This document shows, piece after piece, positions 43,201-51,004 of a stretch of DNA of 64,000 nt. Source of the DNA: Longispora fulva (GTDB lineage Bacteria; Actinomycetota; Actinomycetes; Mycobacteriales; Micromonosporaceae); the NCBI RefSeq assembly GCF_015751905.1, contig NZ_JADOUF010000001.1, forward strand, positions 7,192,001 through 7,256,000, given 5' to 3'. The notes under the pieces are model-generated. The model did not search any database, was not told where the DNA came from, and was given only the letters and a program-made list of their open reading frames with translations. Made by a program: the position numbers and the translations under genes. Position 1 is the first letter of the stretch. Every line of letters begins with the position of its first letter.

Positions 43201-46200
43201 GGTGCGCCGCGGGAGCGTCGGCGACGCGCTGTCGCCCGACGCCGACCCGGCGGCGAGGCGGTTGAGCGCGCACGACCACGGCCACCTGGCCGAGCTGCGG
43301 TTCCTGTCCGAGGAGCGGATGCGGGCCCCGCTCGGCGAGCACGGCCCGATCGATGCCCGGCTGCGGCACCTGATGAACGACATGGGCCTGTCGGGTCACG
43401 GCCGCGAGGTCGAGCACCGGCTCGCCATCGTCGACCGGCACCTGACCCCGGAGGCCCGGGCGACCCTCGACCGGCTCCGGACCGACGCGGGCTGGCAGCA
43501 CCAGCCGCCGTGGCACCAGCAGAACAGCTGGGGCGGCGCGCACACCCCGCCGGCGCACGAGCCCAACGGTTGGCACGGCCAGGAACGGTTCGGCCCCGAC
43601 GGGTTCGGTCCCGAGCGCGGGGCGGAGCGGTTCGGCCCCGACCGGTTCGGGCCTGACCGTGGTCCCGGCCGGTTCGGGTCCGAGGGCTTCGGACACGAGC
43701 GCGGCCCTGGCCGGTTCGGCGCTGAGCACGGTTCCGGCCGGTTCGGCGCCGAGCACAAGTCGGGTCGGTTCGGGTCGGAGATGTCCGAGCACCTCGGCCG
43801 GGAGCACGGCGATCCGCACTCCGACCGGGTCGCCCTCGACCACGAGCCGTCCGGCCACCAGGCGCCCGTGCACGAGCCGGTGCGCGAGCCGTCGTGGGCC
43901 ACCGAGGAGCACCGTCCCCGGCTGAGCGACATGGTCCCGCGCACCGAGCGCGAGGCCGGGGCCTGGAAGCCGGCAGTGGAGCGGGCCATCGCCAAGGAGC
44001 TGGAGGATCGCGACTTCGCCGGCCTGCGGGTGAAGTTCCGCGAGGCCGACGTCCACTCGTCGCGGGTCACCGTGTACATGGACGTGTTCCACCCGGACCG
44101 GGCGGAACCGGTCGGATCCATCACGCGCGAGCTGATCCGCGACGGGAACGTCGTCGAGGCCCAGCACGTGACCCTGAAGCTGGATGCGAACGTGCGGGGG
44201 GCCGGGTTCGCCCGCGCCTTCAACGACCACCTGGAGAACTGGTACGTCGAGTCGGGTGTCGAGCGGATCAGCCTGCGCGCCGCCATGAACGTCGGCGGGT
44301 ACGCGTGGGCCCGCGAAGGTTACACCTGGGATCCGCGGTTCGGCGATCAGAACGCGCGCACCTGCCTGAGCCGCCTCGGCAAGGAACGCAACGCGGTGCA
44401 GGCGGACCTGGAGGGGCTGGTCTCCGGGCTCGGTGCCGGCGACACCGCCGGGGTCGAGCGGATCGTCGCACGGCACGGCGGGGAGGACCCGGCAGCCGTG
44501 GTCGCGAAGCTGCGCTCGCAGGTCAGGGCCGCCGACGAGCTGATCGCCCGGTCCAGGGCGACGTCGTTCGGATCGAAGGACTTCCCCACGCCGTACGAGA
44601 TCAGCCAGTGCGGTCGCGCGGGGGAGCACGGCGTCGACGCGACCTGGGTCGGCAAGAAGGCCATGCTCGGCGCGGACTGGCGCGGGGTGAAGACCCCGGA
44701 GCCCCGGCCCGAGGCGCCGCGGATCACCGAGGTCGAGGCCGCGCCGCACGACGTCGAGTCGCGGCGCGCCGACGACGTCCGGCCGACGGTGCCCGAGCAG
44801 CGGGGCCCGCCGGCGGATCACCGCCTGCCCACGGACCCGGTGCGGGACGGGCACACCTCCGCCCCGCGCGACGAGACGCACGCGGCGTCGTCCGGGCGCG
44901 ACGAGACGCACGCGTCCGTCGGGCGCGACGAGGCCCGTCCGACCGGCACCGACACGCCCGCCCCTGAGCACCCCGATCCTGAGCACCCCGATCCTGAGCA
45001 CCCCGGCCCTGAGCGCCCCGGTCCCGAGCATCCCGGCTCGGACCACGATGCCGGCGGGCCGCACGGCGAACCGCGCCCGACCGACGGTGGCCCCGACCTG
45101 CGGCACTCGGCGCTCGGCCACGAGCTCGGCGGCGCGTATCTGCATGACGCCGACCCGGCGCGCACAGCCTCGGCCATCGAGAGCATTCTCGGCGACCGGG
45201 AGCTGCTGCCGCCGGACATGGCCGTGAGCCCCTCGGGGCATGAGGCCTGGGTCGCGCGGCCGGACGGTGGGGCGTATCCGGTCCGGTTCGAGACCGTGCC
45301 GGTGCACCCGGGCCACGCGGTGATGGTGGACGCGCACTCGTACCATCCGACGACCGCGGTGCGGTACCACGCCGATCACGCGGTGCTCTACGTCTCCGAG
45401 AACGCGTCTCCCGACCACATCCGGCAGGGCGTGTCCGGCACGCTCACCGAGATCGACGTGCAGGTCAAGCGCCAGTTGTCCGGAGAACGGCTGGACACGA
45501 CCTCGAAGCTGGTCGAGAACTCGCGGCTGGACCCGGCCGTCGAGCACCGGCTGGCCGAGGAGCGCGCCGGCACGTCGTCGTCGACGCACACCCCGGACCG
45601 GGTCGAGCTGACCCCGAAGGACGCCGGGCGGGTGGCCACGATGCGGACCCTGGCGCACGATCTGGCCCGGGCCGAGAGTTCCGGCGACGTGGCCCGGGCG
45701 CAGCAGCTGCGGGCGGACGCGGTGGGCAGGGCCATCGCCTACGGTCTGGGCGAGCGCAACGGGGAGCCGGTGCACCGCCTCGGGGACAACCAGCCGGCCT
45801 CGCCGAAAGAGGCGGCCGACTGGCGTAGGGAGACTCTGAAGAGCGAGCTCGGAGCCGAGCACGCCCGTGTGGCCGACATCCTCGACACCGATGCGGGGCA
45901 CCGGTGGGCCGACTCGATCCAGGAACTCCGGACGGAGGACCGGCAAGCCCTGCGGACCGGGGTCGAGCGGATGATCGAGGACCGGAACGCCGCCGACGCG
46001 GTGATCACCCGGCAGGTCGCGGAGGCGCTGGACGCCGGTACCCCTCATGTGTTTGATCGGTTGATCCTGGGGAACGGCTGGGCCGCGACCCTCGACTTCG
46101 TCCACCACGGGCCGACCGGCGGCGGTGAGCTGCCGCGGGTGATGAGCATCGGCGACCATGCCGAGCCGTGGCTGCCGCGGGGCGACCTGAAGTTGGGGCA

Positions 46201-48172
46201 GGTTCCCGGCGAGTTGGAGCTCCCCGGCATGCCGTTCCAACCGGGTCACTTCGCCGAACCGGGAACCGACTTCCTCCGCGCCGACCACTTCGGGCTGGCG
46301 GTCGGCGCCGCCCGGGCCATGTCCGACATGCCGACGTACCACGGCAACGCGCAGAGCGTCGTGGCCAGGCCGGAGGGACACGCGCCCGGTTGGCCCGACG
46401 GTGCCCAGTACAGAGTGACGGTCGACGGTCGAACGATGTACACGGCGGCCGTGGACGTGACCACCGGCCCGGGCCAGCCCCGGGTGGTGTCCTACGCCGA
46501 GAACCACGTCCCCCCGCGGATCATCGACCCGGGCAGCGGGTTCAGCGTGGAGGAATACACCTCGAAGCCGAAATTCTTCGACCGCGATCAGCAATCCGTG
46601 CCGTTCGAGCAGGTGCCGAAGGAGGCGCTGACCCAGTTCGATCTCAACGACAACGGCGCGGCCGGGAGGACCGGGCCGTTGGTGGCGGACCGGCAGGGCA
46701 GGCTGACCGACCCGCGGATCATCGACGTCCCCAGTGGCGTGACCGTCGACGGCAACACCCATCAGGTGTACGACCGCGACGGCCACCTCATCGACCGCGG
46801 CAGCGTCGACCCTGACGTGTTGGACCGGCTGGGCTTCCGGCCGGACGGCACCTTCGTCGACCCCAGACTCGTGGTGCACCCCTCGGGAACGGCGATGCAC
46901 CCCGTCACCGGCGAGGTGCTGCGGGTCGAGGTGGACCCGGCCACCGGCAGGGTGCTGCGGATCACCGAGACGGGCGTCGACCAGGCGCGGGTGCACCCCG
47001 ACGTGCTCCGTGAGCTGACGAACGAGGCCAGCACCCGGCAGGTGCAGTTCGGCGGGCAGAACCTCGCGAGCGACTACCGGCCGGGGGAGCGGGTCGTCGT
47101 CTACGGTGCCGGGGCTTCCGGGGCCTGGGACGTCGAGCAGGCCGCGCGTGCGTCGGCCATGCACGGTGATGCTGTTCCCGACCCGGGGAAGAGCAGTTGG
47201 ATCGCCCGCCCCAACGAGAATGCGGGTGACCTGCACGATGTCCGTCAGCAGTTCGAGAACTCCGGTGGCTACAACCGGCGCAACACGCTGCCCGGGCTCG
47301 GAGCGTTCTCCGAGCACGCGTCACAGTACGTCGAGCGGCAACTGGGTACCCTGACGTCGGTGATGGCCACCACCGACGGGAAGTTCCGCATCACGTTCGA
47401 AGAGGGCCTGCCCGAGGTGTACGACCGCGTGGTGTTCTCCATCGGTCAGGAACCCACCTACCCGGGTGGCCCGGCAGACCTGGTCAGAGGGCACGATCTG
47501 CACCCGCTGTACGGCCCGGGCGGCGAGGTCAACGGGCTGCACGACGCGTCCGGTGGGCTCCGGGTGCTCGGTGCGGCCAGCACGCCCAATCCGGTGACGG
47601 GGAACGTGGTGCCCGCATTGCGGGACGTGGTGCGGGGCCTGGTCGGCGACCAGGCGGGTGCGCTGCCGCACGACTCGCAGAACATCCCGCCGAGTATCCG
47701 GCACACGGCGGGCCGGATCGTGCAGGCGAACATGCCGTTCGACGGCTTCGTCCCGAAGTCCGTCGCGGACCCGTTCGGACGCCTGGCCCCGGAGCAGTTA
47801 CATGCCGCCGAGGGTCTGGCTGCGGCGGAGGGGGCGACCGTGCGCGGGCTGCCCGAGCTGCGCGACGCCAGCGGGTTGGGCCTGGTCAGACTCGGGCCGT
47901 CCGACCCCGGAACGGTGACGATGCTGCGTGAGTTGCCCAAGGGTGACCTTGCGGGCCAGGTCAGCGCAGTCGGACGTGCCTATACCAAGGCGGTCGAGGC
48001 CGAAGTGGGCGCAATCGTGTTCGATGGACGTCAGGCCGGGTTGACCGCAGCTCAGGCGTGGGCCGTGATGCACCAGCTACCGGGCGGTGCACACTCGGAT
48101 GCGACGGTGAAGTTCATCCTGCGCGACGGTACGGTCGTGGCCGGCTCGGACCTCATGCCGGACGGCAGATAA
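37280..48172 (+). CDS. giant polymorphic toxin (3630 residues) with ESX head and several enzyme-like domains
   Basis: TTG at 37280 after GGGGAGGAGGG. Order: (1) residues about 30-130, ESX-like helices with WGGDGAAMAAYEQL; (2) hydrophobic helix about 130-155; (3) about 372-735, Glu/His/Pro-rich linker; (4) module A with SHEIxE (H904); (5) about 1010-1270, YwqJ-type deaminase with HAE at 1152-1154 and CCAHC at 1208-1212; (6) module A copy 2 (GHELAE, H1395); (7) about 1560-1790, a helical region like DUF5995; (8) module A copy 3 (SHEIAE, H1955); (9) about 2100-2200, repeated RFG/GPDRFGP glycine-rich linker; (10) about 2230-2350, GNAT-like acetyltransferase (RGAGFARAFNDHL); (11) degenerate module A near 2720; (12) about 2920-3450, Rossmann/flavin-oxidoreductase-like tail. 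It is the likely ESX-secreted weapon of the locus. Confidence 0.85.
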   Translation: MGLKDWLFDFLEFFRELEEWLPGIMGDVLEFLVEIPEGDEEKLYTLADHYAKVAEHYYQHIDELAPLLNDISMWGGDGAAMAAYEQLNAHIEELGTNGETAGNMSEAVQTNALSIETTKWMALASIAMLAMGLYTLIAAAFVSFGGSLSGAPALVFAARQAIKTAAEELLNTLRQQGLKALLKKIAEKIAETVGTKLVNPLTNAARNAAANTVRKLTTKEGLKLLGKDLGLTALRQGKGFVSFTLKQELAIKAIETLEGHDPKWSMEELGKLAFSSFLTGALGAPFALGGKRGLFREAGAMGLGQAGSNLVTMGIDAGLTKWKGEKWAAEHGFGTKSMWDGVGQAALFGGVMGGMGSMEGKLGGGHAVDPAASHLNEPAAGHLSDPAARHLNDPAGHGLDSAGRDTAGREAGAHRGVEAPGLVQDGARPGEQGGSRGSERGGAQQERGTSDRQTSSRTDRKGNESKETTPVAEHPTGERPVEHATHETGEPAHTGTEREQTGHEPATSQHEPAARHEPTTSHEQQGPGDGPPNRRVEQAPPVEHTAPAERPPVEHSPTTEHNPPAERTPVAEHGPAAEHTTPGERATGPEHTTPGERAPGSEHTPPAEHSPVEHPTGREGGPEHHASEPGGSRTERSETPAEHREPVIPEQVAPVGERPSAERPAEPQSRAAERQQRLGEKRNEETEPVEHPVIEPDSLSHSPTRVEPETGHREVAPDNVRKGLEAAPEKPSPSAERVRSTLDEHFGEPPGPEGPRGMRPEEIGGKLDGLREGVREERVTASELEGFQGHDAEAPRVREIKSSLNDVVDSLKEHQRHESWSFESFKNGNLTVSIHGKGPEGEHFTKKVVFEIRVGEVAEGAVAETGQPRDNAKTGRTHFDVKVSDRIGVTGDALQRVVGRAVSHEISENLHKEFGVNHPFGEGGGDGLSSHQHGRLAEERYLLSERAHADPAVESGRVSDINRELDQLHSHMLDEQGRAPHDPVHTDPVPGHHDVSGLPPEHQASAHHALNETNTPLEQHGERASRLDVTDPEHVRVGHDGLVSHVKVGDTWKPVGEHVSDVAKDHSSQYRELKNAGHPDFLEKPVGPCVSVAVDTRTGHVIEGTNKLGVPESELHPKLQERINELNAEKNKPENAEKWKDQNLFLNEPGSHAEIQAVNKLLWLRELEGIPITEHTFKELVVDNRSPWQKASEFPEGVAKDGEVPMACCAHCSHIISDVPSRTGQFTQPVKPGEFGVREVRLPNGEVVHIDYRSEYGNHPFEPGDTGGGHEPTHRSEPTHDINATEVEHTTFRAEGREPGRADLSHQEIADAVRSLHTEDLGHRVADLEVTVDAHGEVRVEMRLSDGRAVDVSVRIVDELPRADQVAHTEIRGDHATVELNRRIAPEHVARALGHELAEVSHTEQPSRLSRRLDPEGQHAPSDALRRGPANEAVRDGRLSPHDHGRLAELRILAREHAELPPGERARVEREISGLVDHLGLSDAPSEHWRGLADGVEARRELLPEDVRRVLDDLPGVHDRAATHPNGEPRLAFDTHGTPRAEAMPEHPNEEFVRLRERCDEIAAEQRAMAESLIDREPPGPPRVDGKYWFARVYEHVTTHESRMIDEGRYEYPIMKMQEVEAFHQTYKMNLEAWRDGRFGEVEPNWHRAFGIAERAETIPHGLQSFEVLHELLPAMHAHIRFDLARAIAAVYHENYAGKVPLETFREDFDRMQPVFDQASLDLLPEIRSRTMVIDPGRYEIMQQIGMKGIFNVPAERARTWEKAEEIAVAYGEGVTDPVAIQRRLENYRDANHLFTGRNDFKLFGKEVTDYDWGHQPRAGSELAGHDRPPTGGDYITSNEMPGYSGHGGPYHPAEVRGAIEHVAGRLGGEHGAHGFRSVEFHPDAYQPHRGTLIVEPHKGAPRVFEVTIDRVPDGTMATTHPPLERGGPHRITVSAEIPATGRELEHIVGRAVSHEIAETMRESRGPVSRLLDVVRRGSVGDALSPDADPAARRLSAHDHGHLAELRFLSEERMRAPLGEHGPIDARLRHLMNDMGLSGHGREVEHRLAIVDRHLTPEARATLDRLRTDAGWQHQPPWHQQNSWGGAHTPPAHEPNGWHGQERFGPDGFGPERGAERFGPDRFGPDRGPGRFGSEGFGHERGPGRFGAEHGSGRFGAEHKSGRFGSEMSEHLGREHGDPHSDRVALDHEPSGHQAPVHEPVREPSWATEEHRPRLSDMVPRTEREAGAWKPAVERAIAKELEDRDFAGLRVKFREADVHSSRVTVYMDVFHPDRAEPVGSITRELIRDGNVVEAQHVTLKLDANVRGAGFARAFNDHLENWYVESGVERISLRAAMNVGGYAWAREGYTWDPRFGDQNARTCLSRLGKERNAVQADLEGLVSGLGAGDTAGVERIVARHGGEDPAAVVAKLRSQVRAADELIARSRATSFGSKDFPTPYEISQCGRAGEHGVDATWVGKKAMLGADWRGVKTPEPRPEAPRITEVEAAPHDVESRRADDVRPTVPEQRGPPADHRLPTDPVRDGHTSAPRDETHAASSGRDETHASVGRDEARPTGTDTPAPEHPDPEHPDPEHPGPERPGPEHPGSDHDAGGPHGEPRPTDGGPDLRHSALGHELGGAYLHDADPARTASAIESILGDRELLPPDMAVSPSGHEAWVARPDGGAYPVRFETVPVHPGHAVMVDAHSYHPTTAVRYHADHAVLYVSENASPDHIRQGVSGTLTEIDVQVKRQLSGERLDTTSKLVENSRLDPAVEHRLAEERAGTSSSTHTPDRVELTPKDAGRVATMRTLAHDLARAESSGDVARAQQLRADAVGRAIAYGLGERNGEPVHRLGDNQPASPKEAADWRRETLKSELGAEHARVADILDTDAGHRWADSIQELRTEDRQALRTGVERMIEDRNAADAVITRQVAEALDAGTPHVFDRLILGNGWAATLDFVHHGPTGGGELPRVMSIGDHAEPWLPRGDLKLGQVPGELELPGMPFQPGHFAEPGTDFLRADHFGLAVGAARAMSDMPTYHGNAQSVVARPEGHAPGWPDGAQYRVTVDGRTMYTAAVDVTTGPGQPRVVSYAENHVPPRIIDPGSGFSVEEYTSKPKFFDRDQQSVPFEQVPKEALTQFDLNDNGAAGRTGPLVADRQGRLTDPRIIDVPSGVTVDGNTHQVYDRDGHLIDRGSVDPDVLDRLGFRPDGTFVDPRLVVHPSGTAMHPVTGEVLRVEVDPATGRVLRITETGVDQARVHPDVLRELTNEASTRQVQFGGQNLASDYRPGERVVVYGAGASGAWDVEQAARASAMHGDAVPDPGKSSWIARPNENAGDLHDVRQQFENSGGYNRRNTLPGLGAFSEHASQYVERQLGTLTSVMATTDGKFRITFEEGLPEVYDRVVFSIGQEPTYPGGPADLVRGHDLHPLYGPGGEVNGLHDASGGLRVLGAASTPNPVTGNVVPALRDVVRGLVGDQAGALPHDSQNIPPSIRHTAGRIVQANMPFDGFVPKSVADPFGRLAPEQLHAAEGLAAAEGATVRGLPELRDASGLGLVRLGPSDPGTVTMLRELPKGDLAGQVSAVGRAYTKAVEAEVGAIVFDGRQAGLTAAQAWAVMHQLPGGAHSDATVKFILRDGTVVAGSDLMPDGR
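38391..39480 (+). repeat. low-complexity Glu-His-Pro linker coding region
   Basis: About 363 codons of the giant toxin rich in EH, PAEHT, GERA and HEP units (for example EHTPPAEHSPVEHPTG). It has no secondary structure signal and separates the secretion head from the enzymatic part. It is imperfect protein-level repetition, not an array of identical DNA units. Confidence 0.75.
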
Positions 48173-48207
48173 GTGGTGGGTCCGTCATACGCACGGGAAG
48201 GCGGCAC

Positions 48208-49470
48208 GTGAAGAACCAGGCAGACATCATCCTGCGGTCGGGGACGCCGGCCTACAGCGTCGCCACCAGGCTGAGAGACGAGCTCGGGTTCGCGTGGCGC
48301 CGCGACGCCGGCAGGCATCTGTTCCTGGAGCGGCGGGCGTTCACCGATCCCTCGATCACGGTCGGAATCGGCATGGCGGACTACCGGTGGGAGATGGACG
48401 GCCTGGATCTGGGATACGACATCCTCATCTGGGTCAATGTGCGCGGTGTGCGTGGCGAGCGGGAGGATGCCGAGGCCGAGGCCTTGTTCGCGGAGATGTG
48501 TCATTGCCTCGGCTACCCGGCCGTGCTGAGCGACGAGGGAACGCCGCTCCTCGCCTGGTCGCCCGAGCAGGGTGCGCGCCGGTTCCCACCCGGCACCAGC
48601 GGCACGGAACGCGACCGCGATCTGTGGGCGGACTACGCCTACCCGCAGGTGCCGGCCGAGGTGCGGATCGCCGACGGCGACGTGCTCGGCCAGTTGTACG
48701 CCCGGATCCTGGCCGACCCGGACTCCGACGACCTGCGGCTGGCCTACGCCGACGCGGTCGCCGACGAGCTCCCCGACTACGCGGAGCTGATCCGCCTACA
48801 GGTGGAGTACACCGTGCTGCGCCGGGCGGGTGACCCGATCGATCAGGACCGGTGGCAGCGGATGCGCCAACTGGAGCGGGCGGTGCAGGGCGATATCGCG
48901 CCCAGGAACGGCACCCCGTTGCCGAGACCGGGTCAGATGGGCGAGAACCGGCAGGTCAAGCGGGGCTTCATCGAGCTCGTCGCCGTGGATGCCGACTTCT
49001 TCTTCCGGAACGCGGATCGGATGATCGCCGGCATCCCGCTGCGAGGGGTGTACCTGTCGGGCATCACCGAGGAGAACGTCGGCAGGCTGGCCGCGATACC
49101 CCAACTATCCCGGTTGCGCGGATTGGCGCTGTGGGGCTGCCCGATCGGCGACGCGGGCCTGCGGACGTTCCTGTCCTCGCCGTACCTGACCCGGCTGCGG
49201 TGGCTGAACCTGGAGAAGACCGGCATCACGGTCGCCGGGGTCGAGGCGTTGGCCGCGAGCGAGGCGCTGCCGGAGCTGGGCTACGTGACACTGGACCGGG
49301 ATCTGAACGTGAACCCGGAGCTGCACTTCGACTGGGCCGACACCTTCGCGGACCTCTCGGAGTCGCACCTGGGCCAGCAGTTGGCCCGGCGCTACGACCG
49401 GGCATGGCTGCGGTGGCGACCCAAGTACTACGACTCGCTCGGCTGGGATCCCCGGTTCGACGAGGTGTGA
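48208..49470 (+). CDS. candidate immunity protein, TIGR02996 + leucine-rich repeats
   Basis: A 420-residue cytoplasmic protein starting 36 nt after the giant toxin. Residues 1-120 form an alpha/beta domain (RSGTPAYSVATRLRDELGFA, ITVGIGMADYRWEMDG) like several immunity proteins. Residues about 165-200 match the TIGR02996 repeat-companion domain (LYARILADPDSDDLRLAYAD then AVADELPDYAELIRLQ). Residues about 270-390 are leucine-rich repeats (LSRLRGLALWGCPIGDAGL, LTRLRWLNLEKTGITVAGV). GTG at 48208 follows GGGAAGG. Position directly behind the toxin makes immunity the best guess. Confidence 0.65.
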   Translation: MKNQADIILRSGTPAYSVATRLRDELGFAWRRDAGRHLFLERRAFTDPSITVGIGMADYRWEMDGLDLGYDILIWVNVRGVRGEREDAEAEALFAEMCHCLGYPAVLSDEGTPLLAWSPEQGARRFPPGTSGTERDRDLWADYAYPQVPAEVRIADGDVLGQLYARILADPDSDDLRLAYADAVADELPDYAELIRLQVEYTVLRRAGDPIDQDRWQRMRQLERAVQGDIAPRNGTPLPRPGQMGENRQVKRGFIELVAVDADFFFRNADRMIAGIPLRGVYLSGITEENVGRLAAIPQLSRLRGLALWGCPIGDAGLRTFLSSPYLTRLRWLNLEKTGITVAGVEALAASEALPELGYVTLDRDLNVNPELHFDWADTFADLSESHLGQQLARRYDRAWLRWRPKYYDSLGWDPRFDEV

Positions 49471-49520
49471 GCAGGTTCGGGGTGCGGATTGAGGCACATG
49501 AACCTCTTGCGGCATTGGGC

Positions 49521-49526
49521 TAGGGT
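49521..49526 (+). promoter_or_regulatory. leaderless -10 element TAGGGT
   Basis: TAGGGT lies 6 nt before GTG at 49533, giving the zinc-ribbon gene its own leaderless promoter independent of the toxin. Confidence 0.55.
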
Positions 49527-49532
49527 GGCCCC

Positions 49533-50990
49533 GTGACAGTTTCGTACGCCCGCAGCAGCGAAGAGGCCCATATCTACATGGACCTGCACCCGTGCGCCTG
49601 CGGCGAGGTCCGCTTCGCGCGGGACTCGGCTCTGCTGGCCGGCGACGCCGGAACGCTGCGCCGGTACACGGGGGCGTGCTCGGGTTGCGGGCGTAACCGC
49701 GACTTCATGTTCCGCTGGCCGACGGGTCCGCAGCCCCGGATCGAGGGCGGCCGGATCTGGATCGGCGGCGACCAGCCCTCGGAGCTGGTCGACGCCGGCC
49801 AGTGGCTGCTGATCGCCGACTCGGCGGCCGAGCGGAGCGCCCCGCGCGGTGAGCCCGGTGACCGGGCCCGGGCCGTCGAGTTGCTGGACTACGCGCAGGC
49901 GGCCGTCGGCGAGGCGGCGAAGTTCGTCCCGCAGGGCGCTGACGCCGTGCCGGGCTCGGCCTGCTGGACCGAGATGGGCCGGCGGCTCTTCGACGCCCGG
50001 CCCGACCGGTTCCTGCTGTCGGGGCTCGGGGTGCTCCAGGAGCGCTACCGGCAGGAGTGGGCGCAGGCGGTGGGCGGCGACACGCCCCGCCCGGCGGAGC
50101 AGCCCGCGTCGCAGCCGGCGCATGAGGTCACCTTCTTCGCCTGGCTGCCGCCCGGCGGCAACGTGACGGAGCCGCGGGCGGTGCTGCGTCGGCTGTCCGA
50201 TCCCAGCGGTCCGGTGGACGAGGCGCTGGGTCCCGACGGCGAATGGCAGTCCAGCGACATCCACGCCCGGGTCGAAAGGGGCGACCTGCCCGGCACCGTG
50301 ACCGTGATCGCCGAGGTCTGGGCGAAGACCCTGGTCGACGAGGCCCGGGCGGACCATCGCCTGCTGCAGGACGCGCTGCGTCGCCAGGCCGAGGGCGGTG
50401 TCGCGCTCCGCCTGGCCGGGGTCGGGGCCCACCCGGGTCGGATCGATGATCCGTGGGACGCCGACGAGCGGAGGTCGATCGTGGCCTATCTCCGGGAGGC
50501 CCCGTCGTTTCGCACCGCGGCCGGCGAGCTGATGCGTACCGATGGAATGTGGGTGTGGTCCGAACCCGTCGCCGACGCCGCCGAGTTTGACGACGTGGCC
50601 CCCGAACCGGAATTCCTGTACCACATCCGGCAGCGCCGGTGCCAGTTCCCGGCCCAGCTGGAACCCGGGGTGTTCGACCGTGCGGCGCGCCTCGCGAAGG
50701 CTGGTCCGGATGGGACGGACGATCGGGTCCGCGAGACGGCCGCGCCCGGACAGGCGACGCCGCCGACCCAGGAGGAGCGGCTCCGGGCGCTGTCAGCATG
50801 GCACGCCGAGTGGTCCCGCCGGCATGGCGGCAGCACGCCTTTCCGGCCCGAGAACCACCCGGACGACGCCGACTACGCGCTGCACCACGTGGACATAGAG
50901 GCCAGCGGGGAAGCCGAGTGGGAGTTCACGAGGCGGGCCCGGGAGATCATGGGCCTGGATCCCGACACCGGTCGCCGGGTCGCGGACTGA
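49533..50990 (+). CDS. large zinc-ribbon protein, candidate immunity protein
   Basis: A 485-residue soluble protein. The first 180 residues carry a zinc ribbon (HPCACGE near 21 and ACSGCGRNRDF near 49) followed by a conserved ESL/LLIADS-type alpha/beta domain (PSELVDAGQWLLIADS, AAVGEAAKFVPQGADAVP), and are clearly homologous to the smaller protein at 51554-52108. The remaining 300 residues (FFAWLPPGGNVTEPRAVLRR, WVWSEPVADAAEFDDVAPEP, NHPDDADYALHHVDIEAS) are unique to this copy and mainly alpha/beta. I know no function; similar orphan proteins cluster in polymorphic toxin loci. The start is set by the leaderless promoter. Confidence 0.55.
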   Translation: MTVSYARSSEEAHIYMDLHPCACGEVRFARDSALLAGDAGTLRRYTGACSGCGRNRDFMFRWPTGPQPRIEGGRIWIGGDQPSELVDAGQWLLIADSAAERSAPRGEPGDRARAVELLDYAQAAVGEAAKFVPQGADAVPGSACWTEMGRRLFDARPDRFLLSGLGVLQERYRQEWAQAVGGDTPRPAEQPASQPAHEVTFFAWLPPGGNVTEPRAVLRRLSDPSGPVDEALGPDGEWQSSDIHARVERGDLPGTVTVIAEVWAKTLVDEARADHRLLQDALRRQAEGGVALRLAGVGAHPGRIDDPWDADERRSIVAYLREAPSFRTAAGELMRTDGMWVWSEPVADAAEFDDVAPEPEFLYHIRQRRCQFPAQLEPGVFDRAARLAKAGPDGTDDRVRETAAPGQATPPTQEERLRALSAWHAEWSRRHGGSTPFRPENHPDDADYALHHVDIEASGEAEWEFTRRAREIMGLDPDTGRRVAD

Positions 50991-50992
50991 CG

Positions 50993-50998
50993 TATCAT
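50993..50998 (+). promoter_or_regulatory. leaderless -10 element TATCAT
   Basis: TATCAT precedes ATG at 51005 by 6 nt, so this gene too can be transcribed without a leader. Confidence 0.55.
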
Positions 50999-51004
50999 CG
51001 GCCG

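Noticed and set aside
39740-47317. A 2525-codon open frame on the minus strand opposite the giant toxin
   Set aside because: It has no ribosome site, low-complexity Val/Arg/Gly/His composition typical of an antisense shadow in high-GC DNA, and no recognisable domain, while the plus frame shows several.
46050-48172. The oxidoreductase-like region as a separate downstream gene
   Set aside because: The frame is continuous with the toxin, with no stop, start or ribosome site between the domains.
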